NCBI RefSeq assembly: GCF_016808335.1
Contig: NC_053150.1
Span: 40,017,607-40,081,606 of the forward strand
DNA from: Panicum virgatum
Lineage: Eukaryota > Streptophyta > Magnoliopsida > Poales > Poaceae
DNA length: 64,000 nucleotides
Reading direction: 5' to 3'
Part shown: positions 11,358 through 22,911 of the stretch, piece by piece
How the letters are laid out: each line of letters starts with the position of its first letter
Numbering within the stretch: the stretch's first letter is position 1
Translations under genes and position numbers: made by a program
The notes under the pieces: generated by a model
What the model was told of the DNA's origin: nothing
Seen by the model: the letters and a program-made list of their open reading frames with translations, nothing else
Database searches by the model: none

Positions 11358-11420
11358 GTAACTAAAATTTTCTACACTTTATAAATAGATTATGTTGTAA
11401 TTATTTTTTTGAAATAGTAG

Positions 11421-12010
11421 ATTAGCAATCAATTCAATTATTGTTAGGAGTGATTAGTAGTACATTTAAGTGCAGTTACTTATAGTGATTAGCGTTGATA
11501 TAGTACATTTAGTGTTAGATTTAGTATTAAAAAATATTAGAAAATTGTTAGAGAAGTATTAGAAAATCAAAAAAATTGCAAGATAATATTAGAAAATTGT
11601 AGAAAATGTTAGAAAATTGTAGAGAATGTTAGAAAATTGTAGAGAATGTTAGAAAATTGTAGACAATGTTAGAAAATTATAGAAACTATTTTGTTGAAAC
11701 AGTATATTAGCAATCAGTTTAATTATTATTAGGACTGATTAGTGGTACGTTTAGGTGTAGTTACTTATAGTGATTAGCGTTGATATATTACATTAGCAAT
11801 CTAATTAATTAATGTTAGTAGTGATTATTGCTAGATTAAATATTAAAAAGTACTAGAAAATTGTTAGAGAAGTATTAGAAAGTCTTAAAAATTGCAAGAT
11901 AATATTAGAAAATTTAAAAAATGTTAGAAAATATTAGAAATTATTATAAATTGTTAGAAAATCTTAGAAAGTATTTAGGAAATATAAGGAACTATTAGAA
12001 ATATTTAAAT
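11421..12010 (+). repeat. AT-rich tandem and dispersed repeats in the PMD 5' intron
   Basis: Several copies of AGAAAATTGTAGAGAATGTT-like units (about 17-20 bp) occur at 11575-11690 and again near 11880-11990. A longer block containing TTACTTATAGTGATTAGCGTTGATAT appears at about 11477 and again at about 11760. No coding potential. Confidence 0.75.
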
Positions 12011-12052
12011 ATGTGTAATTGTATTGTATTGTTTTGATCTTACGTGGTAGGT

Positions 12053-14801
12053 ATGGCCGGGGTTACTCCTGCGTTGCTGGACCCAACAATAGACTCGGGT
12101 CACCAGTCATTCCTTGCTGTGGTTCAACACCAACAACTAAACGTGCTGCATCCACGTCCACCTGCAGAGTTAGTTCCTGTAGACCTACGATGGGTGCCCA
12201 GGTGATATGTCATCTATTTTCTGTTTTTATGCATTATACATTTTGTTATATAATGTATTAACATTTGTGCACTGTATGATGCAGGCTGAGCGAGGCAGGT
12301 CTTCTCACTGTGGCTCGTCTTGCTGAGAGTGCTTTGGTGAAGCTAGACAGGTCTCTACTTTCATCTCTCGTTGACAGATGGAGACCTGAGACACACATGT
12401 TCCACCTCCCTTGTGGGGAGATGGCACCGACCCTGCAGGACGTTGCGATGCTGCTTGGTCTTTCTATCACCGGAGACGCTGTTGGGCCCCGCGTGGTACC
12501 TTCTACGTGGCTGGAGGATCTTGAGGAATGTTTTGCAGGTGTTACCACCACGATTGATCCTGAAGATTTCAATGAGCATCCACAGTCGAAAGGCCCTTCG
12601 AAGTCATGGCTCATACAGTTTCAGGTACAACTTCGTACAAAACAATGTGTTGATGTATTTTATGGCTTTGAAATACCTCATGTGTTTCTTATTCTCAATG
12701 TTCGTACTTCATTGTAGCCGGATCTGTTGGCAGCCGATGCTAATGAGTACAACGTGACTAGATCACTCGAGGCATACCTGCTGTGGTTGTTTGGGTACAT
12801 CATGTTCAACAACTCACACGGCCACTGTGTGGATAGGGTGCTTCTGCCCTACGCACAGGAGATCGCCGATGCAGATGAGGATGCCATACCCTTATATAGT
12901 TGGGGTTCAGCGGTTCTTGCATGCATATATCATGGACTCTGCAAGGCATCACGGCAGAATGATAGGAATGCTGTCCTAACGGGGTGCCTAATTCTGCTAC
13001 AGCTTTGGTCTTACGAGAGGATTGCTATCGGTCGTCCCATGATTGACCAGTCACCATACAAGCCGGATATGTACGGTGACACGGAGTACGACAGACCCAC
13101 CATGGGGACTCTCTGGTACTCTCGGCAGGTATGGACCCGATAAAAATTTATATTCTATGCATACTATGGTCATACATTGTTCCCTCAATACTTTTCTTAT
13201 GGACACATAATTTTTATTTTTGCAGAAAACATGGGCACATGTACAGACCCGACAGTCTTATCCTGAGTTTGTTGTGGAATTTGATCAATTGACCCCAGAA
13301 GATATTATGTGGGAGCCATACAGTCCTTTGGCTATAGCCGCACGTGCACCGCTTGGGATATCTTCGGTGTGCACACAGGACCAGGGCCTATGGATGACTA
13401 CTGCAGCTTTGGTGTACGACGTTGCAGTTGAGGCCCACTACCCGGAAAGAGTCATGAGGCAGTTCGGTCGACGCCAGTCTTTCCCTGTGTCTTCAGCGTT
13501 GGATCGTGTTCAGTGCCACGATCATAGGTAACAAAAATGTATAAGTCGCCATGTACTAATAACATGAAACTAATTTCTATTTAACGTGCAGTTTATCAAG
13601 GGCTGGACATCCTTTCTCGACAATGTGGGTCACTAGATTACAACCGTGGGTGGCTGCGTGGGATGATGCAGACGAGCAGTTGGCTGAGGATACCGGTCCA
13701 CACACTGAGTCTTCGTTTCTGGCGTACTTGACCTGGTATGAACCGAAGACTCGTTGCCGTTTGACGTATGTTGACATGCATCCACAGCCGCATGTTGCGA
13801 CTTCGCAGGATGGCTATACACGACACAAGGATGAGGCATTAGCTGGGGCGGTGAGTAAATGTTGACGGCATTTTCGATTTTTTAAGATTTGTATACTAAA
13901 TTTTTTTGGTTGCAGTTCGAAATGTGTAGGTTGCTTGAATTAGATTGCTCACTGAATGTAATGAGGATTTATGGCGGGTCTACGATGAGCATGCCGGCAC
14001 AACTCGAGGCCTGGATCATTCAACGTGATAGAGCCCGAGGCATCCATCAGGCCTTTGGTACGCGGACGGAGTACGAGGATTCCTACGGATCGTCGCAAGC
14101 GTCGACGTCGGTTCCTTGTGGTCCCGCATGGCAGCAGCCTCCCTTATACCACCGACAGTACGAAGGTATGGTGTGATATTTACCGATCCGTATGTTTATA
14201 TGCAGTATTTAAATACGACTCCATACAGGGTACGAGTACCCTGGTTCTCAGCCCTATGGAGGGCCAGGTGCCTCGCAAGGGGCTCCATTTCAAGGAACCC
14301 AGTTTACCTCAATGCCACCACCTGCAGGGACTTTAGATAAATATGTGGTGCATAATTTTATTTGCTTATGTTTTATGGTCGAAGGCTCATACATTATTAT
14401 TTATACTCAGGATCACAACAGTTCACCGGAGCGGGGCCGTCTTCGTATCACCCTATGCCGCCACCAGGAGGATATGAAGGAGCTTCTTCCTATCCACCAC
14501 CACCACCACCTCCAACACAGGGTACGTAGTATAATTTGTATGGAATTGCATTCACCTATTGAATGTTGCTTAAATTTTTTTTTGATCTGTAGGGTGGTCT
14601 CAAGACAACGACGTGGCCTCCTTCGATGACTTTACACGGTTGTTTGCTACGCCTACCCAGGACGATGATCCCAGCTTGCATACACCTGTGGCTCTGTTAC
14701 GCCGTCCTGCCAGAGATGTGAGGCCACCAGACCGTCATAGCTACCCTACAGATCACGTACACGCACAACATAAGAGAGGTCGGAATGGTAGGTGTGGTTA
14801 G
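12053..14801 (+). CDS. Plant mobile domain (PMD) protein, MAIN-like, inside a Mutator-like element
   Basis: Nine exons join in phase: 12053-12201, 12285-12624, 12718-13128, 13226-13527, 13592-13850, 13916-14165, 14229-14267, 14411-14521, 14593-14801. All splice sites are GT-AG and the total is 689 residues. Exon 2 has the hallmark PMD block (RWRPETHMFHLPCGEMAPTL, then QDVAMLLGL). Later exons keep the downstream PMD pattern (YLLWLFGYIMFNNSHGHCVD). The C-terminal part is Pro/Gly/Gln/Ser-rich. PMD proteins include Arabidopsis MAIN and MAIL1, involved in meristem maintenance and silencing, and many plant PMD copies are transposon-borne. The exon 7 boundary is the least certain. An alternative last exon at 15006-15091, spliced from 14787, would replace the final five residues. 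Confidence 0.8.
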
Positions 14802-15580
14802 TTATTGGCACTTATTTCTCTATTGTTATTATGGACTATTTCGACAGTTTGGATTATGGTTGTTTATGATTGTGGTAATTTACTTGTCATTTGTTTCTAT
14901 AGATATTATTGATGTGAACTTGTTATGTTTGTGGGTTCCATAATGCTCGTGAAATAAGGGAAGTTCTTGCGAATTTTTTCCGTGATTTAATTTAGGACAA
15001 GTTAGGCGCGGGAGGAGTTAGCGGCCGAGATCCCGCCGACGATGATGACGACTACCGCATACAGTGTAAACTTCGTGACACGCTCGTATAGCTCAAAATA
15101 GGGACCATAGTGTATCTAGCTGCGAGTACGAGATCACAGGTTGTCACTGCTCAGCACGGCGATCACGGGTTTCCCATATGTCGCATTGTTTGCCCAGACA
15201 AACGTGACAAAAGACGACAGCCCAATAGCAGTGCCCTTTCACCATTTTAAAAAGATGTGACAACACGGCAACCACACCAGCTCACCTTCAAAGTAGTCTC
15301 TCTAGCGAGGACGATGGAACTGTCATTCTACAGCGAAGGTCTGTGGCGTGTAGTGGGGAAGGCGGCATCTAGGCGCGATCGACCGAGTGGCAGTGATGCA
15401 GTGCTGTGAGTCTGGATGCACTTAGATGCTCTGCATGCACAGAGATGCATCGAGTAGTCAGTTCAAGAATTGAATCTAGTCTTTTCAGTGTTCGGTCAGC
15501 TAGCCTCTTCACTGTGTTGTCATGTAGGATTTTCAGGTGCATTTACACTCCACACTCCGGGTATCAGACCTTTGTGCGCC
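14802..15580 (+). other. Spacer between PMD and GRF genes
   Basis: Contains the candidate alternative PMD terminal exon (15006-15091, ending with an Asp-rich tail and TAG). Otherwise there is no convincing reading frame. No transposase similarity was seen. Confidence 0.4.
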
Positions 15581-15590
15581 TATAAATACT
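15581..15590 (+). promoter_or_regulatory. TATA box of the GRF-finger gene
   Basis: TATAAATACT lies 65 bp before the ATG at 15646. That distance fits a short leader and suggests the GRF gene has its own promoter. Confidence 0.6.
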
Positions 15591-15645
15591 CCGAAGTTTG
15601 TGAACTCCCAGCAGCTCTCAAACACCAAAGCTCATTGTATACCCA

Positions 15646-16337
15646 ATGTTTGGAGGTGGGTCAAGCGGGAAGAATTACTACAGTTTTGGGAAAGGAAAAG
15701 GGGGGAGAAAGGGAGACCCCATAATATGGGAGATGCCTATTGGACCTGATTTCTTTCTGGAACCAGTGTTTGAGTTTCCGCCACAGCATAAGAGTAAATT
15801 TACCAATGAAACTCCTCTTCGACAATATGATAACCGTAGAGAACCGTGGCCAAAATGCAGACATGGTGAGGACTGCTTAGTGCAGATGTGCACCGATGGG
15901 ATGGATGGCGGTCGGCGTTTCTTCAAATGCCCACACGCATGTGTAATACTCGGTTGTTTTATTTCTTTATCTTTATTGAGACACCTTACATGAAATTTAT
16001 TTTGCAGTCTTTAGATGCTCTAGAAAACTGTGGTTTTACTAGGTGGGTCGATCCTGCACCAATTGATTCAGTTCGGCAGTTCATCGAGTACCTCCAAATA
16101 AAGATCTTTCATCTGGAATGCAAAGTGAACCATTACGAGGAAGTGAGCGAGGGTAACAAAAACGATGAAGATGATGATACCAGCAATGCTGTCGCTTCAC
16201 AGGATGAACCATGCACTATTTCTAACTGCAACTGCCCTTGTCACAAGAAGAAGGGCCCTGCCCCTCTGGCACCACCGCCTGCACCACCTGCAATGGGTGG
16301 ATACTGCGGAGAAGGCTCAACGCAGTTTGCTACGTGA
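15646..16337 (+). CDS. GRF-type zinc-finger protein, two exons
   Basis: Exons 15646-15942 and 16008-16337 join in phase 0 to give 208 residues. The N-terminus is Gly/Lys-rich. The GRF finger spans about residues 70-115: C71, the GGRRFF motif, C95-P, C106 and the closing TRWVD. A Glu/Asp-rich stretch, a Cys cluster (CNCPC) and a Pro/Ala-rich tail follow. GRF fingers bind nucleic acid and occur in topoisomerase III, APE2 and NEIL3; in plants, short GRF proteins often accompany transposons. Its position beside a PMD gene within the same inverted repeats suggests they move, and may work, together. Function in transposition is inference. Confidence 0.8.
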
Positions 16338-16860
16338 GGGTACGGCTACTAGGACTACCTAGTGCTAGTGACATGCTGCATCGTTGTGTTTGTTGTGTTT
16401 TTTTAAATTACCTAAGGCATGCTAGCTTAGTTCAGAATCTGTTTACCGTAGTTGCAACGGGTTCTGCCATGCCACTACATGTCTGATGTGTGTTTTATTA
16501 ACGTTGTATTATGATGTAATTCCTATGGTTTACATTGTGTAATGCAGTTTTTAGTTTTTAATTCTTACCGTTATATATGATGTGTGGTTCACAGTATTCT
16601 AGTCTCCTGAAAATATCCAAAAATATTAAAGTCAAGTTCGAAAATTCACTAGATTCCCGGCTAGAACAGTAAATTAATACTACAAGTTACAACACACAGA
16701 TTCAAGCTCTCAACAGAAAACATAAAGAACTAACTGCATTGGCATGTGCACGCGACAAGTTAATCGGTCTTCCCAAGGTTAAATTTCTCGTTTCGCCGAG
16801 TGGAGGTTCTGATAAAAACCGAGAAGGGGGAAAACAAATGATAGACGCTCGGGAAGAAGG
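16338..16860 (+). other. 3' region of the GRF gene
   Basis: AT-rich sequence with no further conserved frame. A short frame at 16739-17026 is mostly translation of the GGCGCC array. Confidence 0.4.
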
Positions 16861-16867
16861 GGTATAT

Positions 16868-17045
16868 ATGGCGCCCAGCTCGGCGCCACAAATTAAGGCG
16901 CCGAGCTCGGCGCCGAGATCCATGGCGCCGAGGTCGGCGCCAAGATCTGCGGCGCCGACCCTTCTACCACGTCAGACGACACATCAGACACCTTGCTTGT
17001 GCGTCCGTGGCACCTCGGCGCCGTGATCTGTGGCGCCGAGACGTG
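16868..17045. repeat. GGCGCC-rich degenerate array next to the right inverted repeat
   Basis: At least eight GGCGCC hexamers occur in units like GGCGCCGAGCTC or GGCGCCGAGATC over 180 bp. Both orientations are mixed, so the segment can form many small hairpins. Confidence 0.8.
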
Positions 17046-17147
17046 TTATCTCGGCGTCGACCTCCAGGGTCCATTTCTGCAAAAAGTTACAAAAATGGCA
17101 CATATGTGAAATTCTTTCACGAAAAGGGCTAAATTGCTAAAATTACG

Positions 17148-17431
17148 GCCAGTCGCCCCGCAGATGGGCGGCCAGGGCCCGCCGCCCCTCTGCCGGGCGG
17201 CCTGGGGGGACGGCCGCCCCGCTGCCGGGCGGCCGGTCCTCCAGGGACCTCCGCGCAATTTTTTGTCAACTTGTTTTTGCAGATAAGCCCCTGCCGCCCG
17301 GCAGCCGGGCGGCCAGGTCCCACCTGGCCGCCCGGCAGCAGGGCGGCCGGGGTATATTCCTGTAAATTTCGAACACGAAAATATATTTTTGTAAAAAACG
17401 AAAACAAAAAATATAAAAATAAAAAAACCGC
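17148..17431 (-). repeat. Right terminal inverted repeat of the PMD/GRF element
   Basis: Inverse of 10935-11200 with indels. It ends AAAAAAACCGC directly before the duplicated GCCAGCTCTA. Confidence 0.85.
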
Positions 17432-17534
17432 GCCAGCTCTACCGAGCACGCTGGAAATTAACACTTAAATAGTGCGGGTTGTGGTCAGATAGGAACAGTT
17501 CCACCCTCAACTATTTAGGTGCTGGTTTTTCTTT

Positions 17535-17700
17535 TTTGATACACAGCGCCCCAGCAAAACGTTCTATCTTGCGATGTAAAGTAATCCTGAGATATATAGC
17601 TATGATCAATAGAAGTTCTCTGCTGCGGATGGCAGACTAGTTGTATCTCCGTTTCCTCCCACGAAGCGATGCATGCTTCTAGTCCAATTACTAGAACATT
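17535..17700 (+). repeat. Second copy of the apyrase 3'-flank segment
   Basis: Aligns with 4452-4620. The homology breaks at about 17697 and resumes at 18177 (AGTTTCAGGTTCCATTC), so about 480 bp has been inserted into this copy. Confidence 0.7.
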
Positions 17701-17744
17701 GCGCGGCGTTGCCGTGCAGAAATATGCCATCCAGTTCAGGTTTA

Positions 17745-18090
17745 GTTTAAAAAATTGAACTGCAAAAAGTCCGGGGGGATTTTCGTAAAATTGGTAGACT
17801 ACGGGGGTTATTTGGTATATTTGGTGTCGACGGAGTACCGGTCGATTACTGAAAAGTTCAAGGGGTTTTTCATAAAATTGATGGACTTCAGAATCATTTT
17901 AACAAAGTCCAGGGTTTTTTACAAAATTCACGGAGTATGGCACGATTACTAAAAGTTCAGGGTTTTTTTGTAAAGTAAGACTCCACGAAGTCCGAGGGGT
18001 TTTCCGTTAAATTGATGGACTCCATGTTCATTTTAATAAAGCTCGGAGTTTTTTTTGCAAAATTTACATCACTATCTATTCCTGACCGTC
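17745..18090. repeat. Degenerate short tandem units within the inserted 480 bp
   Basis: Repeated variants of a unit like AGTTCAGGGTTTTTTGTAAA followed by ATTGATGGACTCC recur about five times, at roughly 50-70 bp spacing. No coding potential. Confidence 0.5.
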
Positions 18091-18302
18091 GGATCGCGAT
18101 CTGACGGCCGATGTTTTCGGAGCCGACGTGGCCCCTTCCCTGGCCGCGAGCGCGACCAGGTTTCAGTAAAGAAAGATTAGTTTCAGGTTCCATTCGTTAC
18201 AAAGAGCCCATATATATTCTTTTGGCTTGCACACTAACATTGGCATCTAGTTGCAGGTCCTACTCCGTGAGTTACAAGTTACAAGGACACTTTACTACCT
18301 TA

Positions 18303-18542
18303 GAGCAAGGTTAATAGATCCGCCCGCTCGCTGGCTGCAAGAGGTGTGGGTCCTCCAAACTGTGTAGCGGACCCCACCAAAATTTATTATTCAGCTATGA
18401 CGTGTAGGTATGGGATTGAGAAAGAAACAGCTACAGTGCATTTCGCCGGCTCTCCATCGGCGTCTCGCGAGACGCTAGCTTCCGGTTTCTCTCTCCTCAC
18501 GGTTGGCTCTGGCCGGCTCCCCGCCCCTTATTATACCTGCTC
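18303..18542. mobile_element. Tourist-type MITE (PIF/Harbinger)
   Basis: The termini GAGCAAGGTTAATAG and its inverse TTATACCTGCTC are flanked by TTA on both sides (18300-18302 and 18543-18545). About 240 bp, non-coding. It belongs to the same end-family as 37858-38127. Confidence 0.82.
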
Positions 18543-18777
18543 TTAGGCCCTCCAGAGCTAGACCAGCATCAAATCAGACTTTATTGTCAGAATGAAGTAA
18601 TTAACCAGCGCAGCCCAATGTCACTACTATGACCTTTGAAAACACCCTCTGAGGTGGTCACTTATTAAACCGAGACAGTTAGAAGAAACCACCTTTTAAA
18701 ATCGATTTACGGAGACAGACATTATAATATAACCGCTTCCAAAAATAGTCTCATATTTTGGGCTGCACATCTCTCTC

Positions 18778-19837
18778 TGATGGGGGTAGAGGTAATGGGT
18801 ACCCCCGAAACCCGCGATTACGCAACGAGGGCCCAATAAGGGTAAGATAAGCACGGCCCAAGGAGGATGCAACCAGCCCATTAAGGAGCCGACCCCCGAA
18901 GAGAGCGCCGCCCTCAGGCCGACCCTCGCGGAGGAGCCTCTGCCTCGCCCGACCCTCATAAGGGAACTCTAGCCGTACGGAGACACCTACGGGAAAATAT
19001 CTCTCCGACCCCCGCGGAGGGGGTAAGAGTGGGCCCACGAGACGGTTTGACCAAACCACGAGCTTGAGGACCATCATTAGCCTAGGGAAGGCCTGCGTGG
19101 GCTGATAAGACCACTCGCCCCTGCCACAGCACGAGCTCGGGCAAGGGCAGCAGCAGTCCGATGTGACAATGCCTCACCGATGGGACGGAGCACGCCCTCC
19201 GTCGCCCCGAAGTCAGCTCTAAGGACGGGAGACTGTCCTCGGGGACAGGGGAAGGACGTCCCCCCTGCCAACACCAGCACCGCCAGCGAAGCGATCATCA
19301 ACACGTGTCCCTGCGATGGGACGACGACTACAGCATACCATGACTTTCCTTCACCTGTCATGATCACCAGGAGCGGAAGATGGGGGAAGGAGATTGCAGC
19401 CGAAGGAATGGGCGACTAGGGGCCGTACCGAGGCTGACAAACCAGAAGAAGGGGTCACAAAGATGCATCCGACCCCCTAGTCTTTTCCCTCCTCACTTTT
19501 TCGTTCTTTTTATATCCGACCCCCCGGTCTCCCTTGGGCTATAAAAAGGATGGAGGGTACCCCATGCAAGGGGACCAGACCCAACCGGTCAGTAGAACCA
19601 CACACACGCACCCGCGCACATCCACTCATCTTCCACCAGAGACTTGGGAGCCCGTTCCCTTTCTCGCCCGTTTGTAACCCCTACTACAAACTTTGAGTGC
19701 AAGAGCGCGAGAGTTCAAACTGGACGTAGGGACATTCTGCCCGAACCAGTATAAACCCTCGTGTCGAATCCTTGCATTACCATCCGGAGTAGTGACGTGC
19801 TTACAAATTTACTAGCCGGTGATACGGAACACCAACA
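18778..19837 (+). repeat. 5' LTR of the gypsy element
   Basis: Starts TGATGGGGGTAGAGG and ends ACGGAACACCAACA directly before the primer-binding region. A TATA-like CTATAAAAAGG lies at about 19541. Length is about 1,060 bp. Confidence 0.7.
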
Positions 19838-19891
19838 GTTGCCGCGCCAGGTAGGGGATCTAGAGCGTCGCACGACTTCACCAGGCTTCAG

Positions 19892-22800
19892 ATGGCCTAC
19901 CGCATCGGAGACTGGGTGCCGGTCGCACATGTGTGTTTCGGTAGCCTTGACTTCATCATCACCCTCGACGGGACCTTGGAGCAAATCCAGACCCGCTTTT
20001 TCAGCGCCAACCTTGGGATCGCCGCCGAGGTCGAATGGGACGTGCGGCCGGTCGTCCGGGGAGACGACATCCTCCCGGTCGAGCGGCCACATGGCTTCGA
20101 CAGCACGTAGCTGGAGCACCAGCTCCATACCTTTCTGGGCCTGCGCTCGGATGAGGAGGATATGCACGCCGCCATGTTCGCATTTGCGAACGTCACGGCG
20201 CAGCTCGCAGGAGGGAAACCCCTATCTCTCGAGGCGGTGTTCAATGCCGCAACAGAAACATATCCGTTCGGCCTCCCGGACGCCGCAGCAAGCTACTGTC
20301 GCACCTTGGCACCGCCGCTCGTGGCGAAGCCCGGTGGAGCCGGGCTAGTAGCAATGGCCGACTATGCCGCAGGGTCGATATTCGACCTACTCGCGGAGGA
20401 ATCTCTTGATTCTGGGTTGGTCTCCAGCACCAAGAGTCATCACCCATCGTTGTTATGCCACATGGCGGAGATCCACGAGGGACTCATGGAGGACCTGGGC
20501 CTAATGGAGAATCCCCGGTACGGCAGGAGGTGCCCCCCCTGCGCCGGCACCAAGGGGTAACACCCCGCCACCGCAGACGCCCTCAGAGCGGCTCCAGGCG
20601 CAGCAGAGGGGGGGGGGGGTCCAGGAGGCGCGGCTTGCGCTCGAGCGCGATCGCGCCCAGCTCGCACGTGATGCCGAGCGCCGCGCCCTCGGTCCGGGCG
20701 CCCGCGCCCATGCGACCGAGGTGCGCAAAAAGATCAACAACAATGGAGGAGCGCCCTCACTCTTCGACCAGGCTAGCCAGAACATGGCGGTGGCAGCGGC
20801 AATTCTCGATGGCCTGCCTCCCCCCACGCCCAAAGAAAGGCAGGCCCACGAGCGAATGCAACGCTACCTCCGGTTCGTGGCAAACCAGCAGGGAAGAAGC
20901 ATCGGCTCCCACCCTCGAGCCTCTCAGGCCAGCGCACACGGGTCCACAGCGCAAGGGGCAGGAGACAGCCAAGCGCCGCCCCTCAGGCCGCGAGGGGGAC
21001 GAGGAGGAGCACCATGCCTCGATGGATAGCGGTCGGCCCCGGCCCATCAGGACGCGAGATGTCCGGTTGCGCCAGCCCGCCCGCGGGCAAGCGCGAACCA
21101 TGATGCGTGTCACGACCTCAACTCTTGCCAGCACACGCAGGACAGGGGCAACAATAGCAGCGCCTCGGTTAGCCGCATGTACCGGCTGCGCCGAGACGGT
21201 CATTACAACAGCAACGAGGACCGTAGCATGAGCCTGGAGCCCCAGGCCCACGGGTCTTTAGCGTCCACATTCGGGCCTGCACGTACCTCAACGGTACCAT
21301 CCGCCCACCAACATTGGCAAGTACGCCAGGTAGACGAATCCCAGCCTTTGGCTCGACGACTATCGCCTTGCTTGAAGAGCTGGTAGGGCAGAGGAGGATG
21401 ATTTCATCATCCGAAACCTCCCCCTCTACCTCGCGGACTCGACACGGACATGGCTTGAACATCTTCCTGCGGACCAGATCCACTGCTGGTCAAGAACTGC
21501 GAGAGATCTTCGTAGGAAATTTTTAGGGCACATACGAACGCCCAGGGAATCCATGGGACCTCAAGAACTGCCAACAGAAGGCAGGAGAGTCTCTCTGCGA
21601 TTATATTCGGCGCTTCTCCAAGGAGTGCAATGCTGTCCCGAACATAGCTGACGCCGAGGTCATTGGTGAGTTCATCTCGGGGACCACCTGAAAAACTTTG
21701 GTCCACAAGCTCGGGCGTAAAAGCCCGCGAACCACCAAAGAGCTGCTCGACATCGCCACCAACCACGCCTCCGGCGAGGACGCCGTGGGCACGCTTTTTG
21801 ACCGCGTCCAGGGCACGAAGGCGAAGCACGACAAGGCGGCCATCGAGGGAACCTCGAGACGTTTCGAGAAGAGGAAGAGCAGCAAGCGAAAGGGAGGAGA
21901 GTACGTTGCCTCTATGGAGTGCAAGCCAGGCAAGGCCTCGGAGGACGACTCCCCCCGCTTTTTCGACGACCTACTCGAGAAGCCGTGCCCGAACCATGCC
22001 TACCCCGTCAAGCACCTCCTCAAGAACTGTGGCTTGGCCAAGAGGTGGTTCAGCAACAACTCGAGGAGGAGGGAGCAAAAGAAGAAGCTGGAGCCGGAGG
22101 ACGCCGCCGAGAAGGAAAAGCAAGGTGATTTTCCCAAAACCGACGGCTGTTTGATGATTTTCGGTGGTCCGTCGGCTTGCCAATCCAAACGCAAGCAGAA
22201 GATCACACGTCGGGAGGTGTTTGTGGCCGAGCCCGCGACGCCCACACATCTCAGGTGGTCGGACGCCGCGATCACATTCGATCGTGGCGACCACCCGAGC
22301 CGGGGAGGTGCCAGTTGGTTGTCGACCCGATCGTCGGCACCAAGCGCCTCACAAGGGTCCTGATGGATGGGGGCAGCAGCCTGAACATCCTCTACGTCGA
22401 CACCCTCGATGCCATGGGGATCAACCGAGCATGCCTCCGACCCTCGGGGGCTCCTTTCCATGGTGTCGTGCCAGGGAAGCAAGCGATATCGCTCGGGCAG
22501 ATCGACCTGCCCGTAACATTTCTGCCCGTAACGTTCGGGGATTCTTCCAATTTTTGGAAGGAAACCCTCACCTTCGAGGTGGTGGGGTTCAAGGGAGCCT
22601 ACCACGCCATCCTGGGGAGGCCATGTTACGCGAGGTTCATGGCCATCCCGAACAACACATACTTCAAGCTGAAAATACCGGGTCTGCGTGGGGTCATTAC
22701 CGTGGGATCGACGTATCAGCGCACTTTTCAGTGCAAGGTAGACAGCTATGAGCTTGCCTCGGTAGTCATCGCCTCCAAGGAACCCGCTCTCACCAGGACC

Positions 22801-22911
22801 AATGTCCCCTACGAGAAGCTCGACTCCAACCGCAAGGCGGGGCTGCCTATGCAGATCGAGGACGTCAAGAAGTCGCCTTTCGATCCCTAGAGGCCGGGAG
22901 ACAAGGAGTCG
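19892..22911 (+). pseudogene. Decayed gag-protease of the gypsy element
   Basis: Open segments in several frames (19892-20110, 20162-20560, 20721-21029, 21698-22363, 22177-22890) together give a gag-like protein. It ends in a Cys/His cluster (CPNHAYPVKHLLKNC). A retropepsin-like domain follows with the active-site-like LMDGGSSLNILYVDT at about 22360; GG replaces the usual DSG/DTG form, as in many Tat-type proteases. The sequence stops after a remnant of the region that normally precedes reverse transcriptase (LTWKPFDMQ). Frameshifts and stops make it non-functional. Confidence 0.7.

Larger units (their letters stand above)
10935..17431. mobile_element. Mutator-like element carrying PMD and GRF zinc-finger genes
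   Basis: The element begins GCGGTTTTTTTT and ends AAAAAAACCGC, flanked by a perfect 10-bp direct repeat GCCAGCTCTA (10925-10934 and 17432-17441). Inverted termini extend about 270-285 bp and are full of GGCGGCCGGG/CCGCCCGGCAGC blocks. The interior carries two + strand genes: a nine-exon plant mobile domain gene (12053-14801) and a two-exon GRF-finger gene (15646-16337). I found no MURA-like transposase or SWIM finger, so mobility probably depends on an enzyme elsewhere, or this is a derivative that gained PMD and GRF genes. The duplication and largely intact reading frames argue for fairly recent insertion. Confidence 0.85.
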
